Of a DNA stretch of 64,000 bases, positions 27,733 through 36,469 are shown in pieces. The translations under genes and the position numbers were made by a program. The stretch comes from Peptococcaceae bacterium (GTDB lineage Bacteria > Bacillota > Desulfitobacteriia > Desulfitobacteriales > Syntrophobotulaceae). The stretch covers positions 1-64,000 of the forward strand of contig JAAYUV010000003.1 of assembly GCA_012517475.1 (NCBI GenBank). The letters are read 5' to 3'. The number at the start of each line of letters is the position of its first letter. The stretch's first letter is position 1. The notes beneath the pieces are model-generated. The model searched no databases. It had not been told where the DNA came from and saw only the letters and a list, made by a program, of their open reading frames with translations.

Positions 27733-28593
27733 TTATTCCTCCTCCAACCGATGTCTGGGAATCTCTATGGTCACCTTGAAGATACCGTCAGAACAATTGA
27801 TTGATACATTGCCATCCAGTCGTTCCGTCAGCCTCTTCACGATGAAAAGCCCTTGCCCTCTTCCTTCCTGCTTAGTGCTAAAGCCCTCTCTAAAATAGTC
27901 CGCATCACTAATGTTACTTAATAGCATGGGGTTAGAAATTTCAAATATATATTCCAGCGGGTCGCGCTGAATGGAGATACATACTTTTCGCATCGGTGAA
28001 TCAAAATCTTCAACCGCTTCCAGGGCGTTATTCAAAACATTTCCTAAGATCGTCACTAAATCCAGAACGTGCTTTTTACTTGACCTTAAACTCGCGACAT
28101 TTTTCAGTTCCACCCGGATATCTTTATTTTTTGCCAGTTGAATCTTGGAAGAGAGAAGAACATCAATCTCATCGAGGCCTGTTTCAATCTTTAATAGGGC
28201 ATCATTAACCGTATCAAGATAAGACTCCAGGTAATCATTCAGTTCAGGATATTTCCCTAATTTCAACAACCCCATGACTACGGTCAAGTGGTTTTTTAGA
28301 TCATGATGATGCTGTCTGTATATCCGGGTTTGTTCTACCATATGGGCATGCTTTAAGGAGGTCAATTTTAAACGTTCGGCCTCTAACCCACTGATATAAA
28401 GATATCTGACAACAACCAATGCAATCAGGTTTAAAACAAGAATTAATAGTCCGAAGGCCATATCCACAAAGTTTGAATTGGAGGACTGAAAAAAAGAAAA
28501 TCTCTTCATGTAGTTATTATTTAATAACAGTACGATCAGTAGGGACTGAATGATTAAGAACAAAATTGAAGTCTTATAGATATTAATTTTCAT
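27733..28593 (-). CDS. AgrC-type GHKL sensor histidine kinase
   Basis: 286 aa. Two N-terminal membrane helices (about 7-25 and 43-66), then the phosphoacceptor motif RQHHHDLKNHLTVVMGLLKL with histidine near residue 99, then a GHKL ATPase domain with NVLNNALEAVED (N box) and GRGQGLFIVKRL (G box). This is the HPK10 kinase class used by Agr systems. The membrane part is only two helices, while AgrC usually has about six. The 5-helix protein encoded just upstream may supply the rest of the sensor. Confidence 0.82.
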   Translation of the reverse strand: MKINIYKTSILFLIIQSLLIVLLLNNNYMKRFSFFQSSNSNFVDMAFGLLILVLNLIALVVVRYLYISGLEAERLKLTSLKHAHMVEQTRIYRQHHHDLKNHLTVVMGLLKLGKYPELNDYLESYLDTVNDALLKIETGLDEIDVLLSSKIQLAKNKDIRVELKNVASLRSSKKHVLDLVTILGNVLNNALEAVEDFDSPMRKVCISIQRDPLEYIFEISNPMLLSNISDADYFREGFSTKQEGRGQGLFIVKRLTERLDGNVSINCSDGIFKVTIEIPRHRLEEE

Positions 28594-28621
28594 ACAGGAT
28601 ATCTAAATCCTTTTTCGTATT

Positions 28622-29080
28622 TTACTCACGGTCTGGCTGGCGGGAAATAATATATCGAATAATACAAGAAATCACAATTGCATACGCAACCTGCGGCAAA
28701 AACCATAATACCTTTAGATAAAACTCTTCGCCTAACCTGGTCGGATTAATCCCCGTTAAGATCTGTAAACTCTTGACATTCAAAAACTCGATAATCAAGT
28801 ACAGAGATATTGACGTAAGTGCCGATGTCGCAGCTTCATAGACCGAAAATTTCCCAAGAATTTTCAGAAGAAAGATAGTTATTATACTCAAGATACAAAT
28901 ATTAAGGATATAACTTTCCACCATTCCGCGGACAAGATTAGCCAAAATTCCCAAGGTAACTCCCATAACCGCCAATTGAAACCCGGAGATCTTCTTATCT
29001 GATAAACTGAAGGCTAAACAAAAAATAACGGTAGCTTCGGGTATTGAAAAAATAAGTATCTCAAGTATTCTTTCATGCAT
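28622..29080 (-). CDS. Five-TM membrane protein, possible split sensor subunit
   Basis: 152 aa with about five hydrophobic helices (7-25, 33-50, 57-75, 84-105, 128-146). No kinase domain is present. It sits between the response regulator and the kinase gene. AgrC N-terminal sensor domains are about 200 residues with five to seven helices, so this may be the detached peptide-sensing module of the short kinase. That is inference from gene order. Could also be an independent transporter or unknown protein. Confidence 0.5.
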   Translation of the reverse strand: MHERILEILIFSIPEATVIFCLAFSLSDKKISGFQLAVMGVTLGILANLVRGMVESYILNICILSIITIFLLKILGKFSVYEAATSALTSISLYLIIEFLNVKSLQILTGINPTRLGEEFYLKVLWFLPQVAYAIVISCIIRYIISRQPDRE

Positions 29081-29096
29081 CCTATTCGTCCTCTGT

Positions 29097-29801
29097 CTAA
29101 TTCAAGTTTTTTATTCTTGATCTGAATTCAGAATAAAGATCCTTTTGCAGATAGGCGCAAGAATCAATACCTTTAAAACTGACTTGATACATTGTCCGCG
29201 AAGCAGGTTTAATGGATTCTACGAGTCTCATATTCACCAAAAACGAACGGCTGGATTTGAAAAACATTTCACAATCAAGCCGGGACTCAATTTCTTTGAT
29301 GGACTGCAAACTTGTTAAAGTAGCATTCACCATATAGACCATACTCTTTTTCATGAACGCTTCTACAAAAAAGATATTCTTTTGTTCAACTACCTCTATG
29401 GAATCTTGAGTCTTTAACTCAATTTTTAAGTTAGACATCATGGTTTTACTTTTTATCCGCATCAACGTTTGATTGAGCCTTTCAGCATCCAGGGGTTTGG
29501 TAATATAATCGGTCGCATAGAGGCGAAAAGCATCGTGTGTATGATGTTCGTCCGCAGTAATAAAGATGATATCCAACATCGGAAAATCCCTGCGGACGCT
29601 TTCAGCAACTTGAATTCCTGAAATCCCCGGCAAACCAATATCCAGGAATAAAATGTCCGGGCAGAATCTTTCACGCTGGGATAAAAACTCCTCTCCCCTG
29701 TCGAAAACTCCGGTAATTTCCATCCCCTCTGCAGATGCGACCTTACTAGCCAATTCTTTTCTGAAAAAGGAATCATCTTCGACAATTACTACTTTGGACA
29801 T
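29097..29801 (-). CDS. LytTR-family response regulator (AgrA-like)
   Basis: 234 aa. N-terminal receiver domain (VVIVEDDSFFRKELA; phosphoacceptor aspartate in DILFLDIGLPG, near residue 57; lysine in DYITKPLD near residue 103). C-terminal LytTR DNA-binding domain (about 140-230) with FVEAFMKKSMVYMVNA and FKSSRSFLVNMRLVES. It is the first gene of the kinase-agrB operon. It is likely the activator of the agrD-bacteriocin transcript, given the direct repeats upstream of agrD. Confidence 0.88.
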   Translation of the reverse strand: MSKVVIVEDDSFFRKELASKVASAEGMEITGVFDRGEEFLSQRERFCPDILFLDIGLPGISGIQVAESVRRDFPMLDIIFITADEHHTHDAFRLYATDYITKPLDAERLNQTLMRIKSKTMMSNLKIELKTQDSIEVVEQKNIFFVEAFMKKSMVYMVNATLTSLQSIKEIESRLDCEMFFKSSRSFLVNMRLVESIKPASRTMYQVSFKGIDSCAYLQKDLYSEFRSRIKNLN

Positions 29802-29998
29802 TCTTCACATTCTAACCCCTTTTCAGTTTAATTATTTTTCAATTCTTCACCTGATATGGAAAATCCTTCTGTTCCATCATTTTATTTCCTAATAAGGCAA
29901 ATTACGATAATATTCCTCCCTTTTCGGTAAAGAAAGGGGGTCTTAAAACAATTTCTCATCTAAATGAGGAATCTTATTCAAAAACTTTTTAAAACAAA

Positions 29999-30037
29999 AA
30001 CGCAACAGGATTCTTTTTAGAATTATCTTGTTGCGTT
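29999..30037 (-). terminator. Terminator of Tat-exported protein gene
   Basis: AACGCAACA pairs with TGTTGCGTT, with GATTCT/AGAAT pairing inside. On the minus strand the stem is followed by TTTTTGTTTT. It lies 36 bp past the stop of the 957-aa gene. Confidence 0.8.
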
Positions 30038-30073
30038 TAATTATAAACAAATGAATTTAATCATAATTCAGAT

Positions 30074-32947
30074 TTAGAAAGTATAGATGGCGTTATTTCC
30101 TCTGAGAATCACACGGGCGAAAGAGGTGCCCGCCATTTCGTCCAAAGCAAAAAAAGTGAGATGAATGATCCTGCCGATTTCCGGCTTGCCTGTCCGCAAA
30201 TTAACGATATCATAGATCGGAATTCGTTCGTTGACCTTGGCAGGGTCAAAGTAAAATTCAAATTTTCCATCTTGTACGGGGATCTTTCCCTGATCAACCA
30301 CTGCACCGGGAGTAACAGCGGCATAATATACCGCGTCGGCACCTGAGGCGCCTTGGATCCGGAGTCCGCTTTTTACGTCAAATACCTGCTGATTTTTCAA
30401 ATTCAATTTGAGACAGCTTGACGACCCCGTCTCTTTTGTTTTGACAAATAAGTACCCGCCTTCTTCCGGTAAACCCGGGACACTGCCTTCATAACCTTCC
30501 CAAGATGAGCTTACCTGATAGACATAAATCCCAAGCTGGTCCAATGTCCAGCGCTGACTTCCAACACAGGAGCCAAAAGCGTCACCGGTCCCTTCCTGGG
30601 TCTTTACCGTGCCGTCAGGATAACTCAGGGAGAACTTAATCTTAACAGGCAGTACCGGATCAATCTGAAAAGCCGGAGCATAGCTTGCTCCCTGCTCGTA
30701 GATCATTCCAGGCCTGGTGGATACCAGGAAGAACCTGAATTTTCGGCCATCGGCCCCAATAAGATCCTCGCTTCCCGGAGCAATAACCCGGTTGTTATTG
30801 GTGCCTTTGGGCAGAATAAAGGCGCTGGCCATATACCCCGCGGACATTCCCTCCGTTTTTTGAGGGCGCAAAACAACTCCTCCGAGTAAGCGGTAAATGT
30901 CTCCGGGCTGATCTCCATTATTGGAAGCGCCGATCTGTCCGCCGAAATTGGTGTTGCTGACGGGCCAATAAGGTGCTCGCACCCCGTCTTCCCCGACCAA
31001 AAATCTGGACGAAAAGCCCGGTCTCGGGGCAGAAGAGTAATAATAGGCTAAATCAGTGATATATTCCGGGTAAAGATGCGGCGACATGCCATTGGAAGTC
31101 GCTATTCGGATATTGGTAGCTCCAATGGTTTGTAAATTATTGGGATACGGCGAATCATCCCCCTGCAGACGGTAGGTTAAAACTGGTTCAATCTTATTGG
31201 CTCCTTGTCCTTCACTGGCAATTAAAAGGGCATCACCGGCTTGGTACGGATAGTTGATATGCTGCAAGTGTTTTAAGTCATCACCATCGGAAGCATACCC
31301 TTCCGTATGGGTCTCACCCCGGTCAACAAGCACATTATTTACTTTTACTTTTTTGCCATGGGCAATAATTTTGCTGTCGCTGGAATAAACCACTCCCGCA
31401 TGAGTCATACTGCAGACCCAAAGATGGCCGTCTTCGTCTAAGTGAGTGGCTGTTATCCGAGCGTAATACTCGCCTGGAGCATCCAAAAAAAATGGCTGCA
31501 TACCCTGGACAGTTCCAAAAGTCCCGGTTTTCGTTGCTTTGCCGCTGTAAGTGAGAGTCTTTGGTTCATCAGAAGAAAAAGGGTAAAGAGCAGCTTCTAC
31601 TTTGGCCTCGGCAGGTACTGCAGGGAAAAAACCGATATCTCTTCCGTAACGGCTGCCAACAGGATAGGATTGTCCCTGAAATGTGGCCGTAGCCATGGTG
31701 AGGCGTTTGGCAATCCAGAAATGGTAAGTCCCCCCGCCCTGGTACTTATTTCCCCACTGGTCTTCTATCCAGCCTGTGGCCGTAACGGTATACCGTCCAT
31801 AGCCCTGCGGTTTCCACTTGAGGAATGATGATTTCCCGGTTGTGGGCATCCCACCATTTGTTCCCGCAAATGGGGCAGTTCCCAGATCCTGTGTATTACC
31901 TGAAGGATCGGTCACCGTAATTGATAATTCCCCGGAATTATAATTCCAAGGAATATTCCGTTGGGGGTTAATCGAATCGGCCCGAAACTCAGGTTCCAGG
32001 TTATATGTCATGATCTTGTTGTAATTATCGTATAGAGGCAAAATGACTTCATCGGGAATAATATTGCGGTCGGAAATCGCAAAATGCCCCCGGTCCTGAT
32101 CGGCAACTACTCCCCGGTATCCGTTGGAATTATATCTGCTGAGGATTACCCAATAGATTCTCGGTTTGATGGCTGCAGCTTGGACATAATTTCCATTCTG
32201 ATCCGGACCGGAACATAACATGGGCGGGGTATAGTATAAAGAAAGGTTTTCGCTGTCTTTTTCGCGGGCAGCGAATTCTCCGTTATTGAGACTAAGGGGA
32301 TGTTTTTTGAAGATAATGCCCAAATCCACTCGCAGCCGGTAAATACCCGGAGGAATGTCCTCAGCAAGCTTTAACAGTGTTTCGCAATGGCCAACCATAA
32401 AATCTGCTTCTTCAGTTAAGGTATTCATTTCAATATAAGTCATTTGATCTACAGGATTGCGGTGTCTGGAATGGGTATAGTAGGATATAGCTCCGGTATC
32501 CCCGCCTTCAATAGCTAATCCGGTCGGGGTAAGCAGGGTTGACATGCGCTCATCGGAAGGTACATGGAGCCATCCGTTAGCATCAAAACACCGCTCTGAA
32601 GTAATCAGGAGAACTAATTTTTCAGGGTTCACACCTTCTTTTTTCAAACCGTCCAATAGTACTTTCTCGATTAACAGTTGTTGATTCATTGTCAGGGACT
32701 GGCCAGGGTATAAGCTTCCCTCTGATAAACTCGCCCGGACTTTCCATCTACCCAGCCTGGATTTTCCTTCTGCTTCAAAACTGATAGTACCGGAAGATGC
32801 CATAATAGAATTTTCAGGATTCAATAAAGAAAGCGAAACCGGAAGTGAAGCACCCACCGACACTAACGCTGCAGTTTTGAGAAACTGTCTTCTATCCACG
32901 TTATTCGCCTGCCGTTTCCTACTTTTTTTACTACCAAGATTATACAA
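30074..32947 (-). CDS. Large Tat-exported protein of unknown function, 957 aa
   Basis: Begins with a twin-arginine signal: DRRQFLKTAALVSVGASLP, where RRxFLK is the consensus. The remainder is secreted and rich in beta-structure (GKSRLGRWKVRASLSEGSLY, YTVTATGWIEDQWGNKY, GEYYARITATHLDEDGHLW). Only a few cysteines occur, one in a CETL segment and one in SSSCLKLNL. I recognise no family. The frame opens with a TTG start, and an in-frame GTG at 32899 giving MDRRQFLK is an alternative start. It stands alone between the Agr locus and the Lux-like operon with its own terminator. Tat export implies folding in the cytoplasm, possibly with a cofactor. Confidence 0.75.
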   Translation of the reverse strand: MYNLGSKKSRKRQANNVDRRQFLKTAALVSVGASLPVSLSLLNPENSIMASSGTISFEAEGKSRLGRWKVRASLSEGSLYPGQSLTMNQQLLIEKVLLDGLKKEGVNPEKLVLLITSERCFDANGWLHVPSDERMSTLLTPTGLAIEGGDTGAISYYTHSRHRNPVDQMTYIEMNTLTEEADFMVGHCETLLKLAEDIPPGIYRLRVDLGIIFKKHPLSLNNGEFAAREKDSENLSLYYTPPMLCSGPDQNGNYVQAAAIKPRIYWVILSRYNSNGYRGVVADQDRGHFAISDRNIIPDEVILPLYDNYNKIMTYNLEPEFRADSINPQRNIPWNYNSGELSITVTDPSGNTQDLGTAPFAGTNGGMPTTGKSSFLKWKPQGYGRYTVTATGWIEDQWGNKYQGGGTYHFWIAKRLTMATATFQGQSYPVGSRYGRDIGFFPAVPAEAKVEAALYPFSSDEPKTLTYSGKATKTGTFGTVQGMQPFFLDAPGEYYARITATHLDEDGHLWVCSMTHAGVVYSSDSKIIAHGKKVKVNNVLVDRGETHTEGYASDGDDLKHLQHINYPYQAGDALLIASEGQGANKIEPVLTYRLQGDDSPYPNNLQTIGATNIRIATSNGMSPHLYPEYITDLAYYYSSAPRPGFSSRFLVGEDGVRAPYWPVSNTNFGGQIGASNNGDQPGDIYRLLGGVVLRPQKTEGMSAGYMASAFILPKGTNNNRVIAPGSEDLIGADGRKFRFFLVSTRPGMIYEQGASYAPAFQIDPVLPVKIKFSLSYPDGTVKTQEGTGDAFGSCVGSQRWTLDQLGIYVYQVSSSWEGYEGSVPGLPEEGGYLFVKTKETGSSSCLKLNLKNQQVFDVKSGLRIQGASGADAVYYAAVTPGAVVDQGKIPVQDGKFEFYFDPAKVNERIPIYDIVNLRTGKPEIGRIIHLTFFALDEMAGTSFARVILRGNNAIYTF

Positions 32948-33036
32948 CTCATAGAAAATAGAAAATATAATTCTTTTGTCCTAAATATATACTATTCTGT
33001 GAATTTCAGAGACTTTTTGTTTTTAACGGCTAAAAA

Positions 33037-33066
33037 ACTGCATCCAAGCTAAAACTTGGATGCAGT
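33037..33066 (-). terminator. Terminator of Lux-like operon
   Basis: ACTGCATCCAAG pairs perfectly with CTTGGATGCAGT, loop of six bases. On the minus strand it is followed by TTTTTT. It abuts the luxC-like stop codon at 33067-33069. Confidence 0.88.
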
Positions 33067-34278
33067 CTATTTGACCTGGATTATCCTGCTCATCCCCATT
33101 ATCAGATCATATCCATCCCAAACCAGGGAAAAATCTGCCGTTTTCCCAACGGGCACAATACGGTCTATTCCCAATAGTCCTTGCTCCATGACGAATTTCT
33201 TTAAGAATTCCGGTTGAAAAGCGATATAAGCCAGAGTTTGAACTTTTCTGTCAACAATACTCTTTATAGATTCCAGGTTCTCGGTATGATATTCCATGAA
33301 ACTTCCGCCTGCGCAGCGATAATCAGAAATATCCGGGGAAAGGGAATCCACTTTGATGCATTGGATCAGATTATCAGGCATTTCTTCAAGCAAAACATGG
33401 TCTAACCTGACGGCACTCCGGCAAAATGTCACGTACTTATCAATGGCAACCGAAGGCTCAAGGGCATACCTATATTTTGTGTACTTGTACATCGCCTCCC
33501 AGAAAACTTTCCTTGCCCCTGCAATGATTCCGGATTCCCCGAACCAAACGATCAGGCTGGGCGAAGAGCAGGCTTTCTGGTGGTGAAAATATGTATCATT
33601 GTAAAACTGCCGCGCAGTTTTTTGAGGGTCATACTTCTGCAAATATTCATCTGCATGTATAACACAAAGAGAATAACGGTCGGCGAATGTGATATCAAAA
33701 GCGCGAGGGGGAATATCCGCTTTCCGGATTTGCTCAATGGTATTGTCTCCTCCCCAAATTAACCGGGTATCACACCGGGAAGAGAAATAAGCGGTAAGTT
33801 CATGATCCCTGTCATAAGAAAGAATGGAAATATAATTTTTCAGACAGTCATGCTTCCCACTTTCAAATACTTTATTAATAGCCTGGCAAATGATTTCCGT
33901 TTGCGGGAAAGATTTTGATGAAGCCCGGACAACATTGGCATTCCCGCTCAATATTCCCACTGCCAGCGAATAGGCAAATTGGACCGGGACATTGGAGGGA
34001 GCGATATGAAACGCAACTCCCCTGCCGAGCCTGTCGTCCAAAATACCCTGATATCTTGATTTCATCCTCTGGACATGACTCCTCCGGCAAAAAAAAGCAA
34101 AGGCAATAATGTCGGGAAAAGCCTTTGCCCTTTTATCCTGTAGGAGTTCATAAGAAAGATCAGATAGAAAAGAACAGCCTTCTTCGGAGAAAGGAGGAAA
34201 CGATCGGAGCGAATTCATTTCTTCAAATTGATTTCCGAAATGACAAAGCAGCTTTAATTTACTTAAATCAACCGGCAT
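33067..34278 (-). CDS. LuxC-like acyl-CoA/acyl reductase
   Basis: 403 aa. Reduces an acyl thioester to an aldehyde with NAD(P)H. Family signs are RGVAFHIAPSNVPVQFAYSL (dinucleotide-binding region), a GNANVVRASSKSFPQ segment and the catalytic cysteine in HHQKACSSPSLIVW (near residue 235). It overlaps the luxE-like gene by 11 bp and ends the operon. No luciferase genes (luxA/luxB) are present, so the aldehyde is not for light. An aldehyde intermediate for an unusual lipid or glycan modification is inferred. Catalytic specificity unknown. Confidence 0.85.
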   Translation of the reverse strand: MPVDLSKLKLLCHFGNQFEEMNSLRSFPPFSEEGCSFLSDLSYELLQDKRAKAFPDIIAFAFFCRRSHVQRMKSRYQGILDDRLGRGVAFHIAPSNVPVQFAYSLAVGILSGNANVVRASSKSFPQTEIICQAINKVFESGKHDCLKNYISILSYDRDHELTAYFSSRCDTRLIWGGDNTIEQIRKADIPPRAFDITFADRYSLCVIHADEYLQKYDPQKTARQFYNDTYFHHQKACSSPSLIVWFGESGIIAGARKVFWEAMYKYTKYRYALEPSVAIDKYVTFCRSAVRLDHVLLEEMPDNLIQCIKVDSLSPDISDYRCAGGSFMEYHTENLESIKSIVDRKVQTLAYIAFQPEFLKKFVMEQGLLGIDRIVPVGKTADFSLVWDGYDLIMGMSRIIQVK

Positions 34279-35344
34279 AGGTGTCGCTGCACCCCCTTAT
34301 CTCAGCATCTTTAAGACGCCCACGCACTCGGAAATACTTCCCCTTCCGTCCGCAGGCACAGTCGTCTTCCCCCACAATGACCCCCTCGTCTTCGGTCAAA
34401 AGGACATGCCCGGGATAAGACTGCGGCAAGATGGAAATCACTTCAATAATACCGCTTTCCCCGGGCTGCGCCACGGAAAAATCGGCAGGACGGCGAATGA
34501 TCACATCCGAAAAGACACTGGCATGAAGGTAACCGCATTCGCATTCCATATAAACTGAGCCTGTTTGCTCAACCATTCCGTAATACTCGTATACGCGTGT
34601 GATCCCGCATGCTTGACGCATGGCAGTCTTGAAATTTTCCGGCGGCACGGACTGTTCGTCCAGCTTTTTCCACCCCCCGCCATGGATCATAATCCCCTTG
34701 GAGAGATCCGGATGGAATCCTGCCCTACGAAGCTCTTGATAAAAGTGCCGCCATATGATATAGGTAAAGCCGAACAGCAAGATTTCTTCGCCCTGATGTT
34801 TTTCCAGAAAATCATTGATCCCTTCGATATCCAGTTCCATATTATCGGTAAGCCCAAAGATACGGTCTCTGGCAAAAATCGAAAAGCCCAGTATCCCGGC
34901 CCCTCTCGCAGAAAACATTTCTCTGTTTTTCAAAAGTGCCGCAGAATCCAAAATGATCATAGGCAGCCTCGAAGACCCGATAAATGAAGAAATGATTTTT
35001 GTTAAAACCTTGGTCTGCCCGGCCGACGTCTCTTTATCCAAATATATTCTGGAAACCTGCTGACCGGTCGTTCCCGAAGAAGTCATGGTTTTAACAATGT
35101 TCTCTCTCGGGATACTCATTAAATCAAACTCTTTAAACAATCTTACCGGGAGAAAAGGAATTTGCTCACAGCTTTTCACAGTGGAAACATTAAAGCGCAA
35201 AGCATCCAGAATCTTTTTATACTCCGGGCAATGTGTATAGTGATGTTGTGTAAGGATATGAAGCTGTTCTGCTAAAAAAGCTTGTTTTTCTCTTTTAGCA
35301 AGGGAAAAAGGAGAAATGGACAATACTCTATTGTCATCAAGCAT
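34268..35344 (-). CDS. LuxE-like acyl-protein synthetase
   Basis: About 358 aa. LuxE activates a fatty acid as acyl-AMP and passes it to the reductase LuxC. Seen are IPFLPVRLFKEFDLMS, the nucleotide motif MTSSGTTGQQVSRI, and CGITRVYEYYGMVEQTG. A cysteine-rich patch (MECECGY and DDCACGRKGKYFRVRGR) near the C-terminus resembles the zinc-site or PaaK-like fold. The start giving MLDDNRVLS has GGAGG eight bases upstream; an in-frame ATG five codons earlier is possible. The gene pairs with luxC-like by overlap. Confidence 0.85.
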   Translation of the reverse strand: MLDDNRVLSISPFSLAKREKQAFLAEQLHILTQHHYTHCPEYKKILDALRFNVSTVKSCEQIPFLPVRLFKEFDLMSIPRENIVKTMTSSGTTGQQVSRIYLDKETSAGQTKVLTKIISSFIGSSRLPMIILDSAALLKNREMFSARGAGILGFSIFARDRIFGLTDNMELDIEGINDFLEKHQGEEILLFGFTYIIWRHFYQELRRAGFHPDLSKGIMIHGGGWKKLDEQSVPPENFKTAMRQACGITRVYEYYGMVEQTGSVYMECECGYLHASVFSDVIIRRPADFSVAQPGESGIIEVISILPQSYPGHVLLTEDEGVIVGEDDCACGRKGKYFRVRGRLKDAEIRGCSDTYAG

Positions 35345-35460
35345 AGAATGCCTCCACATCGTCTCGGAATTCCCGCGTTATGATTACTTCATATAACCAG
35401 ATGTTGCAAACCATATGAAACCTTGGGACAGTTTCGAAAGCCATCGTTTTTACTGTTTTT

Positions 35461-35700
35461 TTAGTCAATGATGACATCATACTTTCTAAGGATTTGTTTT
35501 CCTTTTTCCAACGAACTGAAATCGATAATATCGTCCGTATCCATCATGATATGAAAAGCATCTTCAATTCCTGCGATAAGACCCATGTGTCCAACGGAAT
35601 CCCATTCTTTTATGCTTTGATATTCCAGATCCGCGGGCTTAGAAGGATCAATACCAAAGGTATCTGCAAAAATATTGAGGTATCTTTCCAAATTTGTCAT
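35461..35700 (-). CDS. Acyl carrier protein
   Basis: 79-aa four-helix carrier. The phosphopantetheine-attachment motif is WDSVGHM with serine near residue 35. Helix III is acidic (EDAFHIMMDTDDIIDF) as usual for ACPs. It sits between the reductase and luxE-like genes, so it is most likely a dedicated carrier for the acyl chain of this operon and not the general fatty-acid ACP. Confidence 0.88.
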   Translation of the reverse strand: MTNLERYLNIFADTFGIDPSKPADLEYQSIKEWDSVGHMGLIAGIEDAFHIMMDTDDIIDFSSLEKGKQILRKYDVIID

Positions 35701-35722
35701 TTCCGAGCTCTCCCTTTCATCC

Positions 35723-36469
35723 TTAAATTATAGTACTGCCATTGACACCTACTATTTGCCCCGTGATATAAGCAGCCATGTCCGAAGCCAGAAATACTGC
35801 CGCATCCGCGATTTCATCCGGATATCCCAAACGTCCGTACCCAATTCTGGCAATGCTTTCTTTCATTCTTGCTTCTCCGATCGAGCGGAACATATCCGTG
35901 TCAATCATTCCCGGTGCAATGGCATTAACCCGAATATGCCGGGAACAAAGCTCTTTGGCTAATGTTTTGGTCAGTGCGATGACGGCTCCCTTACTGGCGG
36001 CATAAACCGTTTGACCCGGATTCCCCATTTCCCCTACAATAGAGGCCAAATTGATAATGCTTCCTTTGTTCTGCCTGCTCATGATGCGGACTGCATATTG
36101 GATCATGGTAATGACCGCATATACATTGACGGAAAACACATCCTCTATGATCTTGTCATCCACCATGCCAATCAAAGCATCCCGCATAATTCCGGCATTA
36201 TTGACAAGTACATCCAACTGATTGCGTTCTTGACGGATGCGCAAATAGCATTGTTTTACAGCTTCTTTATCTGTTACATTAAAATAAACGGGGATAATTT
36301 CCGTGTTATACTTTTCTCCCAATTCCCCTGCCAGGACATCCAGACTGTGTGGACAGCGCGCATTGGCATAGATGACGGCACCATGTTCCGCATACTTTTC
36401 CAGAATAGCTCTCCCGATTCCACGGTTGCACCCCGTGATCAGTGCTGTTTTACCTCGCAACAGCATCAT
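35723..36469 (-). CDS. Short-chain dehydrogenase/reductase, FabG-like
   Basis: 248 aa classical SDR. Cofactor motif TGCNRGIG (about residues 13-20), NNAG near residue 90, catalytic serine in INLASIVGEMG and the YxxxK motif in VYAASKGAVI. The C-terminus SDMAAYITGQIVGVNG matches FabG-like 3-oxoacyl-ACP reductases. Its ATG overlaps the upstream ligase stop by four bases. With the ACP next door, reduction of a 3-oxoacyl-ACP is plausible. Confidence 0.88.
   Translation of the reverse strand: MMLLRGKTALITGCNRGIGRAILEKYAEHGAVIYANARCPHSLDVLAGELGEKYNTEIIPVYFNVTDKEAVKQCYLRIRQERNQLDVLVNNAGIMRDALIGMVDDKIIEDVFSVNVYAVITMIQYAVRIMSRQNKGSIINLASIVGEMGNPGQTVYAASKGAVIALTKTLAKELCSRHIRVNAIAPGMIDTDMFRSIGEARMKESIARIGYGRLGYPDEIADAAVFLASDMAAYITGQIVGVNGSTII

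Noticed and set aside
33067-35344. Bioluminescence locus
   Set aside because: luxA and luxB are absent; only the acyl-activation and reduction genes are present.
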